Counted from the stretch's first letter, positions 1-8,077 are shown. The stretch is DNA of 20,083 nucleotides from Tannerellaceae bacterium (GCA_031267205.1 JAIRZN010000103.1:1-20083), one strand, 5' to 3'. Numbers and translations: made by a program. Notes: generated by a model from the sequence alone, not told the origin.

Positions 1-72
1 GCAAACGGTGCGGCGGCGGGGCGTTATGGGCGATGGTTTTATTATGAACACTTTAATTTATATATCATTACG

Positions 73-1338
73 ATGAGAAATTTGAAATTAGTTGCTACCT
101 GTCTTTTCCTTGGCTTCTACATTGTTAGCGGCGCGCAGGGGGGACGAATCCTCACCTTCGGAGAGTTTATGCATGGCGTGAGGGAGAGAAACATCGGCTA
201 TTCGGCTGAAAAATACGGCGTCGACATGGCGCGGGCGGACGCAGAGGCGTCGAGGGTGTTCCCCGACCCCGAACTTTCGGTCGATTATGCTAACAATCAG
301 GATTGGAGCCTGCGGATGGGGTACTCTGTCGAGGCCTCGCTCGGCTATACGGTCGAGCTTGGCGGGAAGAGGCGGGCGCGTATTGATGCGGCCCGCAGCC
401 GGATGGAAATGACGGAGGCTGCGGTCGAGGACTACTTCCGCAACCTGCGCGCCGACGCCTCCATAGCCTGGTTTACGGCGCTGAAGAGCGCGAAAGATTG
501 CGCGATACGGCGGTCTTCGTACCTGCGTATGCTTGAAGTTGCCGCGGCGGACAGTATCCGCTACCGTTCGGGTGATATTAGCGAAACCGACGCACGGCAG
601 TCGCGCCTTGAGGCAGGCGGGATGCTCAACGAGGCGTATGCTGCCGAAGGGGCTATGCGCGACGCTGTTGTCGAGCTGGTTTGGCTTGCCGGATTGGATG
701 CGGCGCCCGATTCGGTTGCGGGGGATATATTATATGTAAGGCGTGATTTCGATCTTGGCAGGCTTATCGAAATTGCGCTCGATAATCGCGCCGATGTACG
801 CGCGGCGCTCAAGGCCGAGGAGGTGTCGAGGCATAACCTGCGCGTAGCTAAAGCGGCGAGGGTGACAGACTTAGGGGTGAGCGCCGGCGCCGTATATTCG
901 TCGAAGGCGTTAAACGAAATAGCGCCGGCGCCGGCCTTTACGGGCCTTATGGCGGGGGTAAGCATACCGCTGCGGCTGTCTAACCGCAACCGTGGCGACC
1001 TTAACGCGGCGCGTGCGGCCACTTTGCGCAGCAGTACGGAGCGCGAGGCGGCGAAGGCCCGTACAAGCGCCGAGGTGAGGCAGGCTTACAACCGTTATGT
1101 AGTGGCTTGCAGGCAGGTGGAACAGTACGGCGCCGGCCTGCTCGACGATGCCGCGTCTATCCTGCGCAGCAAAACCTACGCTTACCGGCGCGGCGAAAGC
1201 GGCCTGCTCGAACTCCTTAACGCCGAGCGAACGTATAACGATGTACATATGAATTATAACGAAACCCTTTACAATTATGCTACGGCTTTAGTAGAACTTG
1301 AGCGAGCCTGCGGAATATGGGACGAAAATGAAAGTTGA
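73..1338 (+). CDS. TolC/CusC-family outer-membrane efflux protein
   Basis: This 421-residue protein starts with a Sec signal peptide (MRNLKLVATCLFLGFYIVSG, cleavage probably near residue 20-23). The rest is mostly long alpha-helical, Ala/Arg/Glu-rich sequence in two similar halves, as in outer-membrane efflux proteins. The end of the second half (around residues 370-415, with LLELLNAERTYNDVHMNYNE) is the characteristic helix of CusC/CzcC-type members. Such trimers form the beta-barrel and periplasmic tunnel of RND metal or drug efflux pumps. In Bacteroidota the order is often membrane-fusion protein, RND pump, then the OEP; those partners would lie to the left of the window. An alternative frame open from base 2 ends with a TGA that overlaps this ATG by four bases (73-76), so coupling to an upstream gene is possible but cannot be confirmed. 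Length is normal for the family. The substrate cannot be deduced, although the Zn/Cd ATPase 4 kb away makes metal plausible. Confidence 0.88.
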   Translation: MRNLKLVATCLFLGFYIVSGAQGGRILTFGEFMHGVRERNIGYSAEKYGVDMARADAEASRVFPDPELSVDYANNQDWSLRMGYSVEASLGYTVELGGKRRARIDAARSRMEMTEAAVEDYFRNLRADASIAWFTALKSAKDCAIRRSSYLRMLEVAAADSIRYRSGDISETDARQSRLEAGGMLNEAYAAEGAMRDAVVELVWLAGLDAAPDSVAGDILYVRRDFDLGRLIEIALDNRADVRAALKAEEVSRHNLRVAKAARVTDLGVSAGAVYSSKALNEIAPAPAFTGLMAGVSIPLRLSNRNRGDLNAARAATLRSSTEREAAKARTSAEVRQAYNRYVVACRQVEQYGAGLLDDAASILRSKTYAYRRGESGLLELLNAERTYNDVHMNYNETLYNYATALVELERACGIWDENES

Positions 1339-1352
1339 AAGGCATAAATGCA

Positions 1353-1360
1353 TATATTTG
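1353..1360 (+). promoter_or_regulatory. Bacteroidota -7 box upstream of the Gfo/Idh/MocA gene
   Basis: TATATTTG is an exact match to TAnnTTTG, 47 bases before the ATG at 1408. A TTG at 1335-1337 is too close (15-bp spacing) for a good -33 box, so support rests on the -7 box alone. Confidence 0.5.
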
Positions 1361-1407
1361 TGTCGGTTAAAAGAAACAATCCTTTATAGCCACTTAATTT
1401 ATTTATC

Positions 1408-2664
1408 ATGATAACAAACAGACGTAATTTTTTAAAGACTTTGGGCGGGGTGACGCTGCTGACGATCGTCCCGCGCCATGTTCTTGGGCGAGGTTTTATA
1501 GCCCCAAGCGACCAGTTGACAAAAGGTATCATCGGAACCGGTGAAATGGGGCGCACGCATCTAAGGTACGCCGGCACGCGCCTGACGGCAGTCTGCGATG
1601 TCGACAAAACCCACCTTGAGCTGGGTAAGAACCTGGTGACGGACCGGATTGCCGCCTACCATGATTTCCGCGACCTGATAATTGATCCGAATGTTGACAT
1701 TGTGCACATAGCTACGCCGCCGCACTGGCACGGCATCATGTCGGTAGAAGCCGCCAAGGCCGGCAAGGACATTTGGTGCGAGAAGCCAATGACGCGCACT
1801 ATCGGCGAGGGCAAACGTGTGATGGAGGCTGTAAAACAATACGGTAGGATGTTCAGACTTAACACCTGGTTTCGTTTCGAGGACGATTTTTACGGCATGA
1901 ATACGACAGTAAAGCCTATCAAGAAGCTTGTTCAAAGCGGACTGCTCGGATGGCCGCTTACCGTCACCGTGTGCAAGCATACCGGCTTCGATTGGAAGTT
2001 CTTCTGGGTAGGAAAGGAGAATCTTGAGCCGCAGTCCGTACCACCGGAGCTGGATTATGACTTCTGGCTCGGCCCGGCGCCTTATAAACCGTATAACGTA
2101 CACCGCACGCACCAAACTTTCAGGGGATACTGGGATTATGACGGCGGCGGACTCGGAGATATGGGCCAGCATTATATCGACCCCGTACAATACTTCCTCG
2201 GAAAGGACAACACAAGCCCCGTCAAGGTAGAAGTCGACGCGCCCCAGCAACATCCCGATGCAGTAGGCACATGGCGCTCAATAACCTATACATACGCCGA
2301 CGGTTGCAAGATTATACTCTGGGGAGGCGATTACGGCGACCCGGATACGCCGTACATATCCGGCCCGAACGGTAATGTATACAAGAATTTCGTCTGCGAC
2401 ATACCCGGATGGGAGAAAAAGCTTGCCGCTTATCCCGAACCGGAGCCACAGTTAGGGGACTTCGCCGAGTGCGTCCGCACACGCCAGCCCTTCGCACTGA
2501 ACGAGCGCAACGGCTTCCGTTCCGCCACGATAGTAAACATGGGCGCCGTAGCTCTGCGACTGAACCGCACGCTGGATTTCGACCCCGTGAAGCTTGAGTT
2601 CATAAACGACGAAGCCGCAAACCGCCTGCTGAGCCAGCCTATGCGTTCTCCATGGAATATATAA
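1408..2664 (+). CDS. Tat-exported Gfo/Idh/MocA-family oxidoreductase
   Basis: This 418-residue protein begins with a twin-arginine signal (TNRRNFLKTLGG, then a hydrophobic stretch to about residue 28), so it should be exported folded with its cofactor to the periplasm. A Rossmann fold follows, with GTGEMG (43-48, within the GxGxxG pattern), then the family's EKP motif (WCEKPM, 123-128). The C-terminal domain contains GDMGQHYID (250-258), where the conserved Asp/His pair of the family lies. Members oxidise or isomerise sugars and inositols with tightly bound or dissociable NAD(P). Tat-exported members in Bacteroidota include enzymes acting on glycosides through 3-keto intermediates, but the substrate here cannot be told. 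It is 28 bases upstream of the HEAT-repeat gene, with no terminator between them, and the two probably form an operon. The start is fixed by the RR motif at residues 5-6. Confidence 0.92.
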   Translation: MITNRRNFLKTLGGVTLLTIVPRHVLGRGFIAPSDQLTKGIIGTGEMGRTHLRYAGTRLTAVCDVDKTHLELGKNLVTDRIAAYHDFRDLIIDPNVDIVHIATPPHWHGIMSVEAAKAGKDIWCEKPMTRTIGEGKRVMEAVKQYGRMFRLNTWFRFEDDFYGMNTTVKPIKKLVQSGLLGWPLTVTVCKHTGFDWKFFWVGKENLEPQSVPPELDYDFWLGPAPYKPYNVHRTHQTFRGYWDYDGGGLGDMGQHYIDPVQYFLGKDNTSPVKVEVDAPQQHPDAVGTWRSITYTYADGCKIILWGGDYGDPDTPYISGPNGNVYKNFVCDIPGWEKKLAAYPEPEPQLGDFAECVRTRQPFALNERNGFRSATIVNMGAVALRLNRTLDFDPVKLEFINDEAANRLLSQPMRSPWNI

Positions 2665-2692
2665 ATGTAAACAGTAAAATATAAGCATAGTT

Positions 2693-4924
2693 ATGAAACG
2701 AAAATATGCACTGATCACAGCGCTGATCTTTCTACTCGCAAGTATTAATACGCTGCGGTCGCAGGAAAAAACCAACGTCGCGGAAACGCTCGCCGGCGTA
2801 CTGACGCAACTGCCTGCCGATAACAGGAATGAGTATCACAAACAGTTAGACGCGATATTGTCGACGGGTGAAGAAGGTATACTTACGCTTGCAAAAATGC
2901 TCCGCACACCCGGACAGGGCGACAACTCGAAGGTAGAATACGCCCTCAGCGGAATCTCGCACTACGTCACAGGTAAGGCCGACGAGGCCCTTCGTTCGAG
3001 CATAGCCGGCGCCTACATAAAAGCTTTGAACGCGACAGAAGAGCGCGAGGCGAAGGCTTTCATCATAAGTCAATTGCAAATAACGGGCAAAGAGGAGAGC
3101 ATAGAACCGCTGGCGCGTTACCTTACCGAAGAGCGCCTTAGCGATCCCGCAGCCCGCGCATTGGCCTCGATAGGCTCCGCCAAAGCGGCAGAGGCCTTGA
3201 GGTCAGCCTTATTAAGGAGGATGGGGACGCCTGCCGCCATGTGCAGCATAATATTTGCGATAGGGGAAACCCATACTGCCGGTGCGGAAAATATACTGAA
3301 CGATATTCTTGCAGACGGGGACGATAATTTCAAGAAGGCGGTATTCTTCGCCTTGAGTCAAGTCGGAAGTAAAACATCCTTGAGCATATTGTCTTCAGCC
3401 GCCGACAAAGTAAATCTAAGTTGGGATAAAACGAGCGCGAACGAGGCGTACATAGCCTTACTGCACCGCTTAGTCGCGCAAGGCGATACGCAAGAAGCCT
3501 CAAAAGCCGCTTCCGCCCTGCTTAAAAAGGCCACAAAAGCAGGAATTACACCTACGCGCAGCGCCGCTCTCCAGGTTTTGCTGTCAATCGAGAAGTCGAA
3601 TGGCCTTAAACGTGTACAGTCGGCAATGAAAGACGCCTCGCGCGAATATCGTACGGCAGCGTTGGATTACGCCTCCGATTTTGCCTCGCGCTATGTCTAT
3701 GTCGAGATGTTTAAGACGATGGATAAAGCAAAACCGGCAGCAAAAGTCGATATCCTGAACTGGATAGAGCGCGAGAGCCGTATACCTGAGAAAAATGCGC
3801 TGATAAAGACGCTCGACATACGTTTTGACCTTACCGCCGGCCAGGCTATACTCAACCAACTGAAGAGCGGCGATACTACGGTCAGGAAGGCCGCCGTATG
3901 GGCCTTAGTACGGATGGGCGACGTGTCTTTTATCCCGCCGTTGGCTAATTTACTTGCAAGCTCCGAAACTTCCGACATCCTTCTCGGTCGCGACGCCCTC
4001 ATAGCCTTCGGCGGAGATGTCGAGTCCGATGTTGCGCACATTATCCCGTCCGCCACCGATGCCGGCAAAATTGCCGCCATAAAAGTCCTTGCCGTACGCA
4101 AAGCTCACACGAGAATCAATGCCGCACTCGACCTTATAAAAACAGGCGCCCCCGAAGTGAAGGCCGCAGCCTATACCGCCCTTAAAGACCTGTCGACGGA
4201 GAAAGACCTGACGCTTTTGTGCGGAATGCTCGAGACGGCCGATGCAACCGCCGTGTCATCATTGCAAAACGCCGTCATAGCATCCATATCCTCCCTTCCG
4301 GCCGCCGAACAGTCGGCGATAATATCACGCCGCATGTTGCAGGCCGGGGAAAATGCTAAACATTTATATTATGTAGTCTTGTCGGCGACAGGATACAGGG
4401 ATGCGCTGGCTACTATCGTCTCCGGTTTCCGTCAAAGCGCCGGAGAATCCAAAGACGCAGCCTTCGAGGCCTTGTTGTTGTGGAAAGGAGCGGAATCGAC
4501 GGACGAGTTATACGCAATATGCGAAGATGTATCAGCGCCGTCATATTTCGACCGCGCCCTCGCCGCATATACGAGAGCCGTACCTGCAAACTCAACTCTC
4601 AGCGCCGACGAACGCTACCTCGCCCTCCGCAAAGCAATAGACATAGCCCATACAAACGAACAACGAAGCGCAATCCTCAGGCAAATAGGAAGGACCGGAT
4701 CATACCAGGCCCTACTCTATGCCGGTAGCCTGTTGGACGATAAATCCGTACAGCGTCCAGCCGCCGACGCCGTTATAAATATAGCGCTAAACAATAAGTC
4801 TTATGCCGGAACCGAAGTAATAGAGCTATTGAATAAAGTATCGTCAATACTGACCGATCACGGAGCCGATTACCAGCGGGAGAGCATTCGCAAACATATA
4901 GAAGAGATATCAAAGGGAGAATAG
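2693..4924 (+). CDS. secreted HEAT-repeat protein
   Basis: This 743-residue protein carries an N-terminal signal peptide (hydrophobic core ITALIFLLASI, cleavage probably after residue 23). It is then almost entirely tandem helical pairs of about 30-40 residues rich in Ala, Leu, Lys and Asp. Typical HEAT/PBS-lyase-like turns can be read, such as DPAARALASIGSAKAAEAL (about 159-177) and DTTVRKAAVWALVRMGDVS (about 394-412). There is no obvious catalytic motif, and the expected role is a periplasmic binding scaffold. In other Bacteroidota, secreted HEAT-repeat proteins occur beside Gfo/Idh/MocA oxidoreductases and DUF1080 (3-keto-glycoside hydrolase) proteins; this is recalled rather than checked. 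The oxidoreductase is present here, but no DUF1080 protein is seen in the window. The gene ends 76 bases before a strong terminator, which closes the transcription unit. Confidence 0.85.
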   Translation: MKRKYALITALIFLLASINTLRSQEKTNVAETLAGVLTQLPADNRNEYHKQLDAILSTGEEGILTLAKMLRTPGQGDNSKVEYALSGISHYVTGKADEALRSSIAGAYIKALNATEEREAKAFIISQLQITGKEESIEPLARYLTEERLSDPAARALASIGSAKAAEALRSALLRRMGTPAAMCSIIFAIGETHTAGAENILNDILADGDDNFKKAVFFALSQVGSKTSLSILSSAADKVNLSWDKTSANEAYIALLHRLVAQGDTQEASKAASALLKKATKAGITPTRSAALQVLLSIEKSNGLKRVQSAMKDASREYRTAALDYASDFASRYVYVEMFKTMDKAKPAAKVDILNWIERESRIPEKNALIKTLDIRFDLTAGQAILNQLKSGDTTVRKAAVWALVRMGDVSFIPPLANLLASSETSDILLGRDALIAFGGDVESDVAHIIPSATDAGKIAAIKVLAVRKAHTRINAALDLIKTGAPEVKAAAYTALKDLSTEKDLTLLCGMLETADATAVSSLQNAVIASISSLPAAEQSAIISRRMLQAGENAKHLYYVVLSATGYRDALATIVSGFRQSAGESKDAAFEALLLWKGAESTDELYAICEDVSAPSYFDRALAAYTRAVPANSTLSADERYLALRKAIDIAHTNEQRSAILRQIGRTGSYQALLYAGSLLDDKSVQRPAADAVINIALNNKSYAGTEVIELLNKVSSILTDHGADYQRESIRKHIEEISKGE

Positions 4925-4999
4925 ATACATTAACCACGTATGTGAATGTAATGCATGTAGAAGTTTAAAATACTTCAACAAAGAAAAACAGATTGCTGA

Positions 5000-5038
5000 T
5001 TAAAAAAGGGAACAATATTGAATTGTTCCCTTTTTTAA
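5000..5038. terminator. perfect 17-bp stem, bidirectional intrinsic terminator
   Basis: The arms TTAAAAAAGGGAACAAT (5000-5016) and ATTGTTCCCTTTTTTAA (5022-5038) pair perfectly around a 5-base loop. The stem has an A6/T6 flank on both sides, so it can act in either direction. It closes the oxidoreductase/HEAT unit and may also stop minus-strand transcripts from the P-type ATPase, about 260 bases beyond that gene's stop. Confidence 0.9.
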
Positions 5039-5040
5039 TG

Positions 5041-5296
5041 CAATAAGCTCTTATCTTCAGGAGATAAATCATAAATACAATCGTCAATACGGCAACTTTG
5101 CACTATAATAAATAATATAAGTCTGCGCATATAAATAAAAGCGACATGAATGCATTACAATTTACGAAATGAATTAAAACAAACCGATAACAATATACAT
5201 ACAATAATGCAGTAAAAGAAAAACAATATGAAAAAACAAAGTAATACAATGCGATACGATATAATGATGTAATAATATAATCGAGTAGATAAGGCG
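5041..5296. other. AT-rich intergenic stretch without a recognisable gene
   Basis: About 250 bases, very rich in A on the plus strand, between the terminator and the stop codon of the minus-strand ATPase. Only weak signals are visible. One is a 6-bp inverted repeat, TTATCT tcagg AGATAA (5051-5067). The other is a near-consensus -7 box, CAACTTTG (about 5092-5099). No ORF or structured RNA can be supported. Confidence 0.5.
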
Positions 5297-7210
5297 TTAA
5301 TTTTGTTTATCTGCGTGAAATGTTAGGATGCGGACGGAGTTTAATATCGCCAGCAAGGCCACGCCCACATCGGCGAACACGGCTTCCCACATGGTAGCTA
5401 TGCCGAAAGCTCCGAGCAACATAACTACAAACTTTATGCTTATGGCCAAGACTATATTTTGCATAACTATTCGTTTCGTGGTTTTTGCTATACGGATGGC
5501 GACGGCTATTTTAGACGGTTGATCTGTCTGTATCACTACATCGGCAACTTCGATGGCGGCATCAGATCCCATCCCGCCCATGGCTATGCCTACATCGCTT
5601 AGCGCCAGTGCGGGAGCGTCGTTGATACCGTCGCCTACAAAGGCAACAATTCTCGAAGGGTCGGCCTTAAGGGTTTCCATGTATTTTACTTTTCCTTCAG
5701 GAAGCAGGTCGCCGTGGAATTCATCTACTCCTAAGGCCGAAGCTACCTGATTTACAACCGCCGAGCGGTCTCCGCTGAGCATGACCGTACGGTTGATTCC
5801 CAAAGCGCGCATGTTTTGTATAGCAGCTCCGGCATCGTCCTTTATCTCGTCGGCGATGCTGACATATCCGGCGTATTGGCGGTCAATAGCTACTATGACA
5901 ACGGTTTCCGTCAGCGTATCGATGCTTTCGTCGTATGAGATGGCATATTTGTGCATCAACTTACGGTTGCCCGCCATTATTTCCTTTTCGCCGATGTATC
6001 CTTTTACGCCCAAGCCTGCTAATTCTTCCACCTGCGCGGCTATGGCCGTTTCAACGTCCGGTGAAGCGGCAACGATGGCTTTGGCCACCGGGTGAGCGGA
6101 ATATTTTTCGATTGTTGCCGTAATATCAAGCAGTTTCCTTCTGTCGTACACGGGCGAAACGACGTCCTTCACCTTGAAAACGCCTTTAGTCAGCGTGCCC
6201 GTCTTATCCATCACGACAGTATTCACGGAAGTCATCAAGTCGAGGAAGTTAGCGCCTTTAAACAAGATGCCGTTGCGCGAGGCCGCGCCTATGCCGCCGA
6301 AGTATCCAAGCGGGACGGAGATAACCAACGCGCAGGGGCATGAAATTACCAGGAATATCAGTGCGCGGTACAGCCAATCGTTGAACACATAGTCTGTTAC
6401 AAGGAAATAAGGAATGAAGGCAATAAGCAAAGCCATCAGGAAGACGATCGGCGTATAAATTTTTGCAAAGCGGCGAATAAGTAACTCAGTCTTGGCCTTG
6501 CGCGAGGACGCTTCCTGCACCATTTCCAGTATCCGCGCCAGCGAACTGTCGGCATATGCCTTTTCGGCCCTTATCTCCACGACCTTGTCGATGCTTATCA
6601 TGCCTGCCAGTACGGTTTCACCGGCACGTATGGTCTTGGGACGGCTTTCGCCCGTGAGCGCCGAGGTATTAAAGCTGCCGTAATCAGACAGTAGAGTCCC
6701 GTCGAGCGGAACCTTTTCCCCTGCTTTGACCAACAACGTCTCGCCGGGGGATACATCTTCGGGCCTTGTTTCGCGGTAAACGCCGTCCTTCAACACCGTT
6801 GCGCTGTCAGGGCGAATGTCCAACAAGGCCTTGATATTGTTTTGAGCTCTGCTGACTGCCGATTCCTGGAACAATTCCCCTACGGAATAAAAGAGCATAA
6901 CGGCCACGCCCTCCGGATATTCGCCGATAAAGAAAGCTCCGACGGAGGCAGTCAGCATGAGTGTGTATTCGTTGAAAAAATCCTTCCCCACGACGACCGC
7001 CCACGCCTCTCTCATTACCGGTAAACCGACGGGCAAGAAGGCGATTATATACCAGAATAACGGCATTTCCAGAATTATACCTGAGACCAACAAAACCAGA
7101 CTTACGGCGGGGAGAATGAATCTTTTCCATCCCATGCCCGACTTTTCGTCGCGACGCTCTCCGCAGCAACTGCAACAAGCGTCCGGAACAGATTGTGTAT
7201 GAGTTGTCAT
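5297..7210 (-). CDS. P1B-type heavy-metal ATPase, Zn/Cd/Pb class
   Basis: This 637-residue inner-membrane pump exports divalent soft metals using ATP. Motifs in order: actuator TGES (186-189), membrane metal site CPC (291-293), phosphorylation site DKTGTL (Asp335), HP pair of the nucleotide domain (SAHP, 371-374), and GDGINDAP hinge (526-533). In the last membrane region, Lys593 (SIKF) and Asp614 (FADVG) match the pair that marks the Zn/Cd class (ZntA/CadA) rather than the Cu class. The family's N-terminal ferredoxin-like metal-binding domain is missing. A short Cys cluster, ACCSCCGE (11-18), stands in its place. It is a single gene with its own promoter and a palindromic operator candidate upstream. 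It is convergent with the plus-strand unit that ends at 4924. The start is supported by a promoter 27 bases upstream. Confidence 0.95.
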   Translation of the reverse strand: MTTHTQSVPDACCSCCGERRDEKSGMGWKRFILPAVSLVLLVSGIILEMPLFWYIIAFLPVGLPVMREAWAVVVGKDFFNEYTLMLTASVGAFFIGEYPEGVAVMLFYSVGELFQESAVSRAQNNIKALLDIRPDSATVLKDGVYRETRPEDVSPGETLLVKAGEKVPLDGTLLSDYGSFNTSALTGESRPKTIRAGETVLAGMISIDKVVEIRAEKAYADSSLARILEMVQEASSRKAKTELLIRRFAKIYTPIVFLMALLIAFIPYFLVTDYVFNDWLYRALIFLVISCPCALVISVPLGYFGGIGAASRNGILFKGANFLDLMTSVNTVVMDKTGTLTKGVFKVKDVVSPVYDRRKLLDITATIEKYSAHPVAKAIVAASPDVETAIAAQVEELAGLGVKGYIGEKEIMAGNRKLMHKYAISYDESIDTLTETVVIVAIDRQYAGYVSIADEIKDDAGAAIQNMRALGINRTVMLSGDRSAVVNQVASALGVDEFHGDLLPEGKVKYMETLKADPSRIVAFVGDGINDAPALALSDVGIAMGGMGSDAAIEVADVVIQTDQPSKIAVAIRIAKTTKRIVMQNIVLAISIKFVVMLLGAFGIATMWEAVFADVGVALLAILNSVRILTFHADKQN

Positions 7211-7236
7211 TTACTTTATTTTAGTAATTTCTTGGG

Positions 7237-7244
7237 CAAAGGTA
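7237..7244 (-). promoter_or_regulatory. -7 box of the P-type ATPase gene
   Basis: Read on the minus strand this is TACCTTTG, an exact TAnnTTTG box, 26 bases upstream of the ATG at 7210. A TTG at 7261-7259 lies inside the neighbouring palindrome, but its spacing is short (14 bp). Confidence 0.65.
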
Positions 7245-7256
7245 TGAGAAAAGAAA

Positions 7257-7271
7257 TGCAACTAAGTTGCA
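7257..7271. promoter_or_regulatory. palindromic operator candidate for the metal ATPase
   Basis: TGCAACTAAGTTGCA is a perfect 7-1-7 palindrome centred about 24 bp upstream of the -7 box, where a repressor would block the -33 region. Its TGCAA-N5-TTGCA form resembles operators of Fur-family metal sensors. No such regulator gene is in the window, so the identity of the binder is inference. Confidence 0.5.
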
Positions 7272-7287
7272 AAATCAGATGAATTAC

Positions 7288-7362
7288 TTATCCCAAAATG
7301 TCCATTAGGAGAATTTTGTACGCTTAAACAGCAAGAATTTTCTAATGGACATTTTGGGATAA
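7288..7362. repeat. 21-bp perfect inverted repeat pair, possible miniature element
   Basis: The left arm (7288-7308, beginning TTATCCCAAAATGTCC) and right arm (7342-7362) are perfect reverse complements of 21 bases separated by 33 bases. The outer ends read TTA and TAA, so a TA target duplication is possible. The arms have no T-run typical of a terminator. The right arm ends on the first base of the integrase-fragment ORF. It could be a non-autonomous transposable element, the end of a lost insertion sequence, or a recombination site. The sequence does not decide. Confidence 0.6.
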
Positions 7363-7736
7363 TGATTTATGTTCAGGAACATTTTACCTTCCGGAATATT
7401 CCAATGACTAAAGATTTGCTGAAAATGCTGAAGCCCATGAAAAAAATAGTGAATAATAGTTTTTATGTTTTGACCAACGATGCGAAACCAACGGAACCTC
7501 GAACGTATCGGAATTACTACAAGCAACTAATGGAAGATTTGAACATCCCGAAACTGAAATTTCATGGCTTACGGCACAGTTTCGCGACAAGATGTATCGA
7601 AAGCAACTGCGATTACAAAACACTTAGCGTGATGCTCGGTCATTCCAATATCAGCACCACATTAAACTTATATGTTCATCCGAATTTGGAACAGAAGAAA
7701 AAATGTATCGAGCAAATGGCAAAGACGTTGAGATAG
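7362..7736 (+). pseudogene. tyrosine recombinase (integrase), C-terminal fragment
   Basis: The 124 residues are the end of a phage/conjugative-element integrase catalytic domain. HGLRHSFATR supplies the HxxR part of the active site, LGHSNISTTLNLYVH supplies the second His and the nucleophilic Tyr. The arm-binding and core-binding domains and the first catalytic Arg are missing, so this is about a third of a normal 300-400-residue integrase and cannot be active. The frame stays open through the inverted repeat to a stop at 7263-7265, but the upstream residues do not look like integrase. Truncation therefore falls near 7362-7395, at the right arm of the repeat. Base composition is more AT-rich than the flanking core genes. 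It lies about 220 bases from the 3' end of tRNA-Pro, the usual place for an element that integrated in a tRNA gene. Confidence 0.85.
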
Positions 7737-7774
7737 ACGTTATTCTTTCTTGGTTATTGGAAACAGTACAGAAG

Positions 7775-7816
7775 TCAAAAAGCCCAACCGATATCATAGT
7801 CGGTTCGGCTTTTTGA
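7775..7816. terminator. strong bidirectional intrinsic terminator
   Basis: TCAAAAAGCC-c-AACCGA (7775-7791) pairs with TCGGTT-c-GGCTTTTTGA (7800-7816) across an 8-base loop, with one C/C mismatch. The T5 run on either strand follows the GC-rich stem. It closes the integrase-fragment unit. Confidence 0.85.
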
Positions 7817-7913
7817 TTGAGTTATCATAAGCCAAAAACAGCAAACCAAATACAATCCCAACCGCCTTCCCTATCAACTGTTAAAAATTCATGCCTGTTT
7901 GCCGAAAAAAATG

Positions 7914-7942
7914 AAAAAGAGGCCGGAATTTCTTCTGACCTC
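7914..7942 (-). terminator. intrinsic terminator of tRNA-Pro
   Basis: On the minus strand GAGGTCAGAA, loop GAAA, TTCCGGCCTC forms a 10-bp stem (one wobble, one mismatch) followed by T5. It lies 15 bases after the tRNA 3' end. Confidence 0.75.
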
Positions 7943-7956
7943 TTGACCCCTCAGCG

Positions 7957-8032
7957 TCGGGGTGACTAGATTCGAACTAGCGACCACACGCCCCCCAGAC
8001 GCGTACTCTAAACCTGGCTGAGCTACACCCCG
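7957..8032 (-). tRNA. tRNA-Pro (anticodon GGG)
   Basis: On the minus strand the 76-base sequence folds as a complete cloverleaf. The acceptor arms are CGGGGTG and CACCCCG with discriminator A. The D arm is GCTC/GAGT. The anticodon loop is CTGGGGG, giving anticodon GGG, which reads proline codons CCC/CCU. The T arm is GCTAG-TTCGAAT-CTAGT. CCA is not encoded, since the next bases are CGC. It lies just downstream of aroB on the same strand and has its own promoter and terminator. Its 3' half faces the integrase fragment. Confidence 0.96.
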
Positions 8033-8048
8033 ATTTTTTTTTGAGTTG

Positions 8049-8077
8049 CAAAGATATGCGTTTTGATTTATAATCCA
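8049..8077 (-). promoter_or_regulatory. promoter of tRNA-Pro, overlapping the 3' end of aroB
   Basis: On the minus strand a TTG (8077-8075) is followed after 18 bases by TATCTTTG (8056-8049), an exact -7 box 16 bases before the tRNA 5' end. The -33 box lies within the last codons of aroB. Confidence 0.7.

Noticed and set aside
1..72. Tail of an upstream RND pump gene
   Set aside because: Three frames give different possible ends (stop at 45-47 or 74-76, or open), and the few residues visible do not match a recognisable pump C-terminus, so no feature is called.
910..1248. Long minus-strand ORFs inside the TolC-type gene and similar antisense ORFs in other GC-rich genes
   Set aside because: They are mirror frames of well-supported genes, lack recognisable domains and have no promoter signals.
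5041..5296. Small RNA or short ORF in the AT-rich spacer
   Set aside because: Only a one-mismatch -7 box and a 6-bp inverted repeat are present, with no paired terminator downstream and no conserved-looking structure.
7288..7362. Inverted repeat as an intrinsic terminator
   Set aside because: The loop is 33 bases, the arms are not followed by a T-run on either strand, and no gene ends directly before it.
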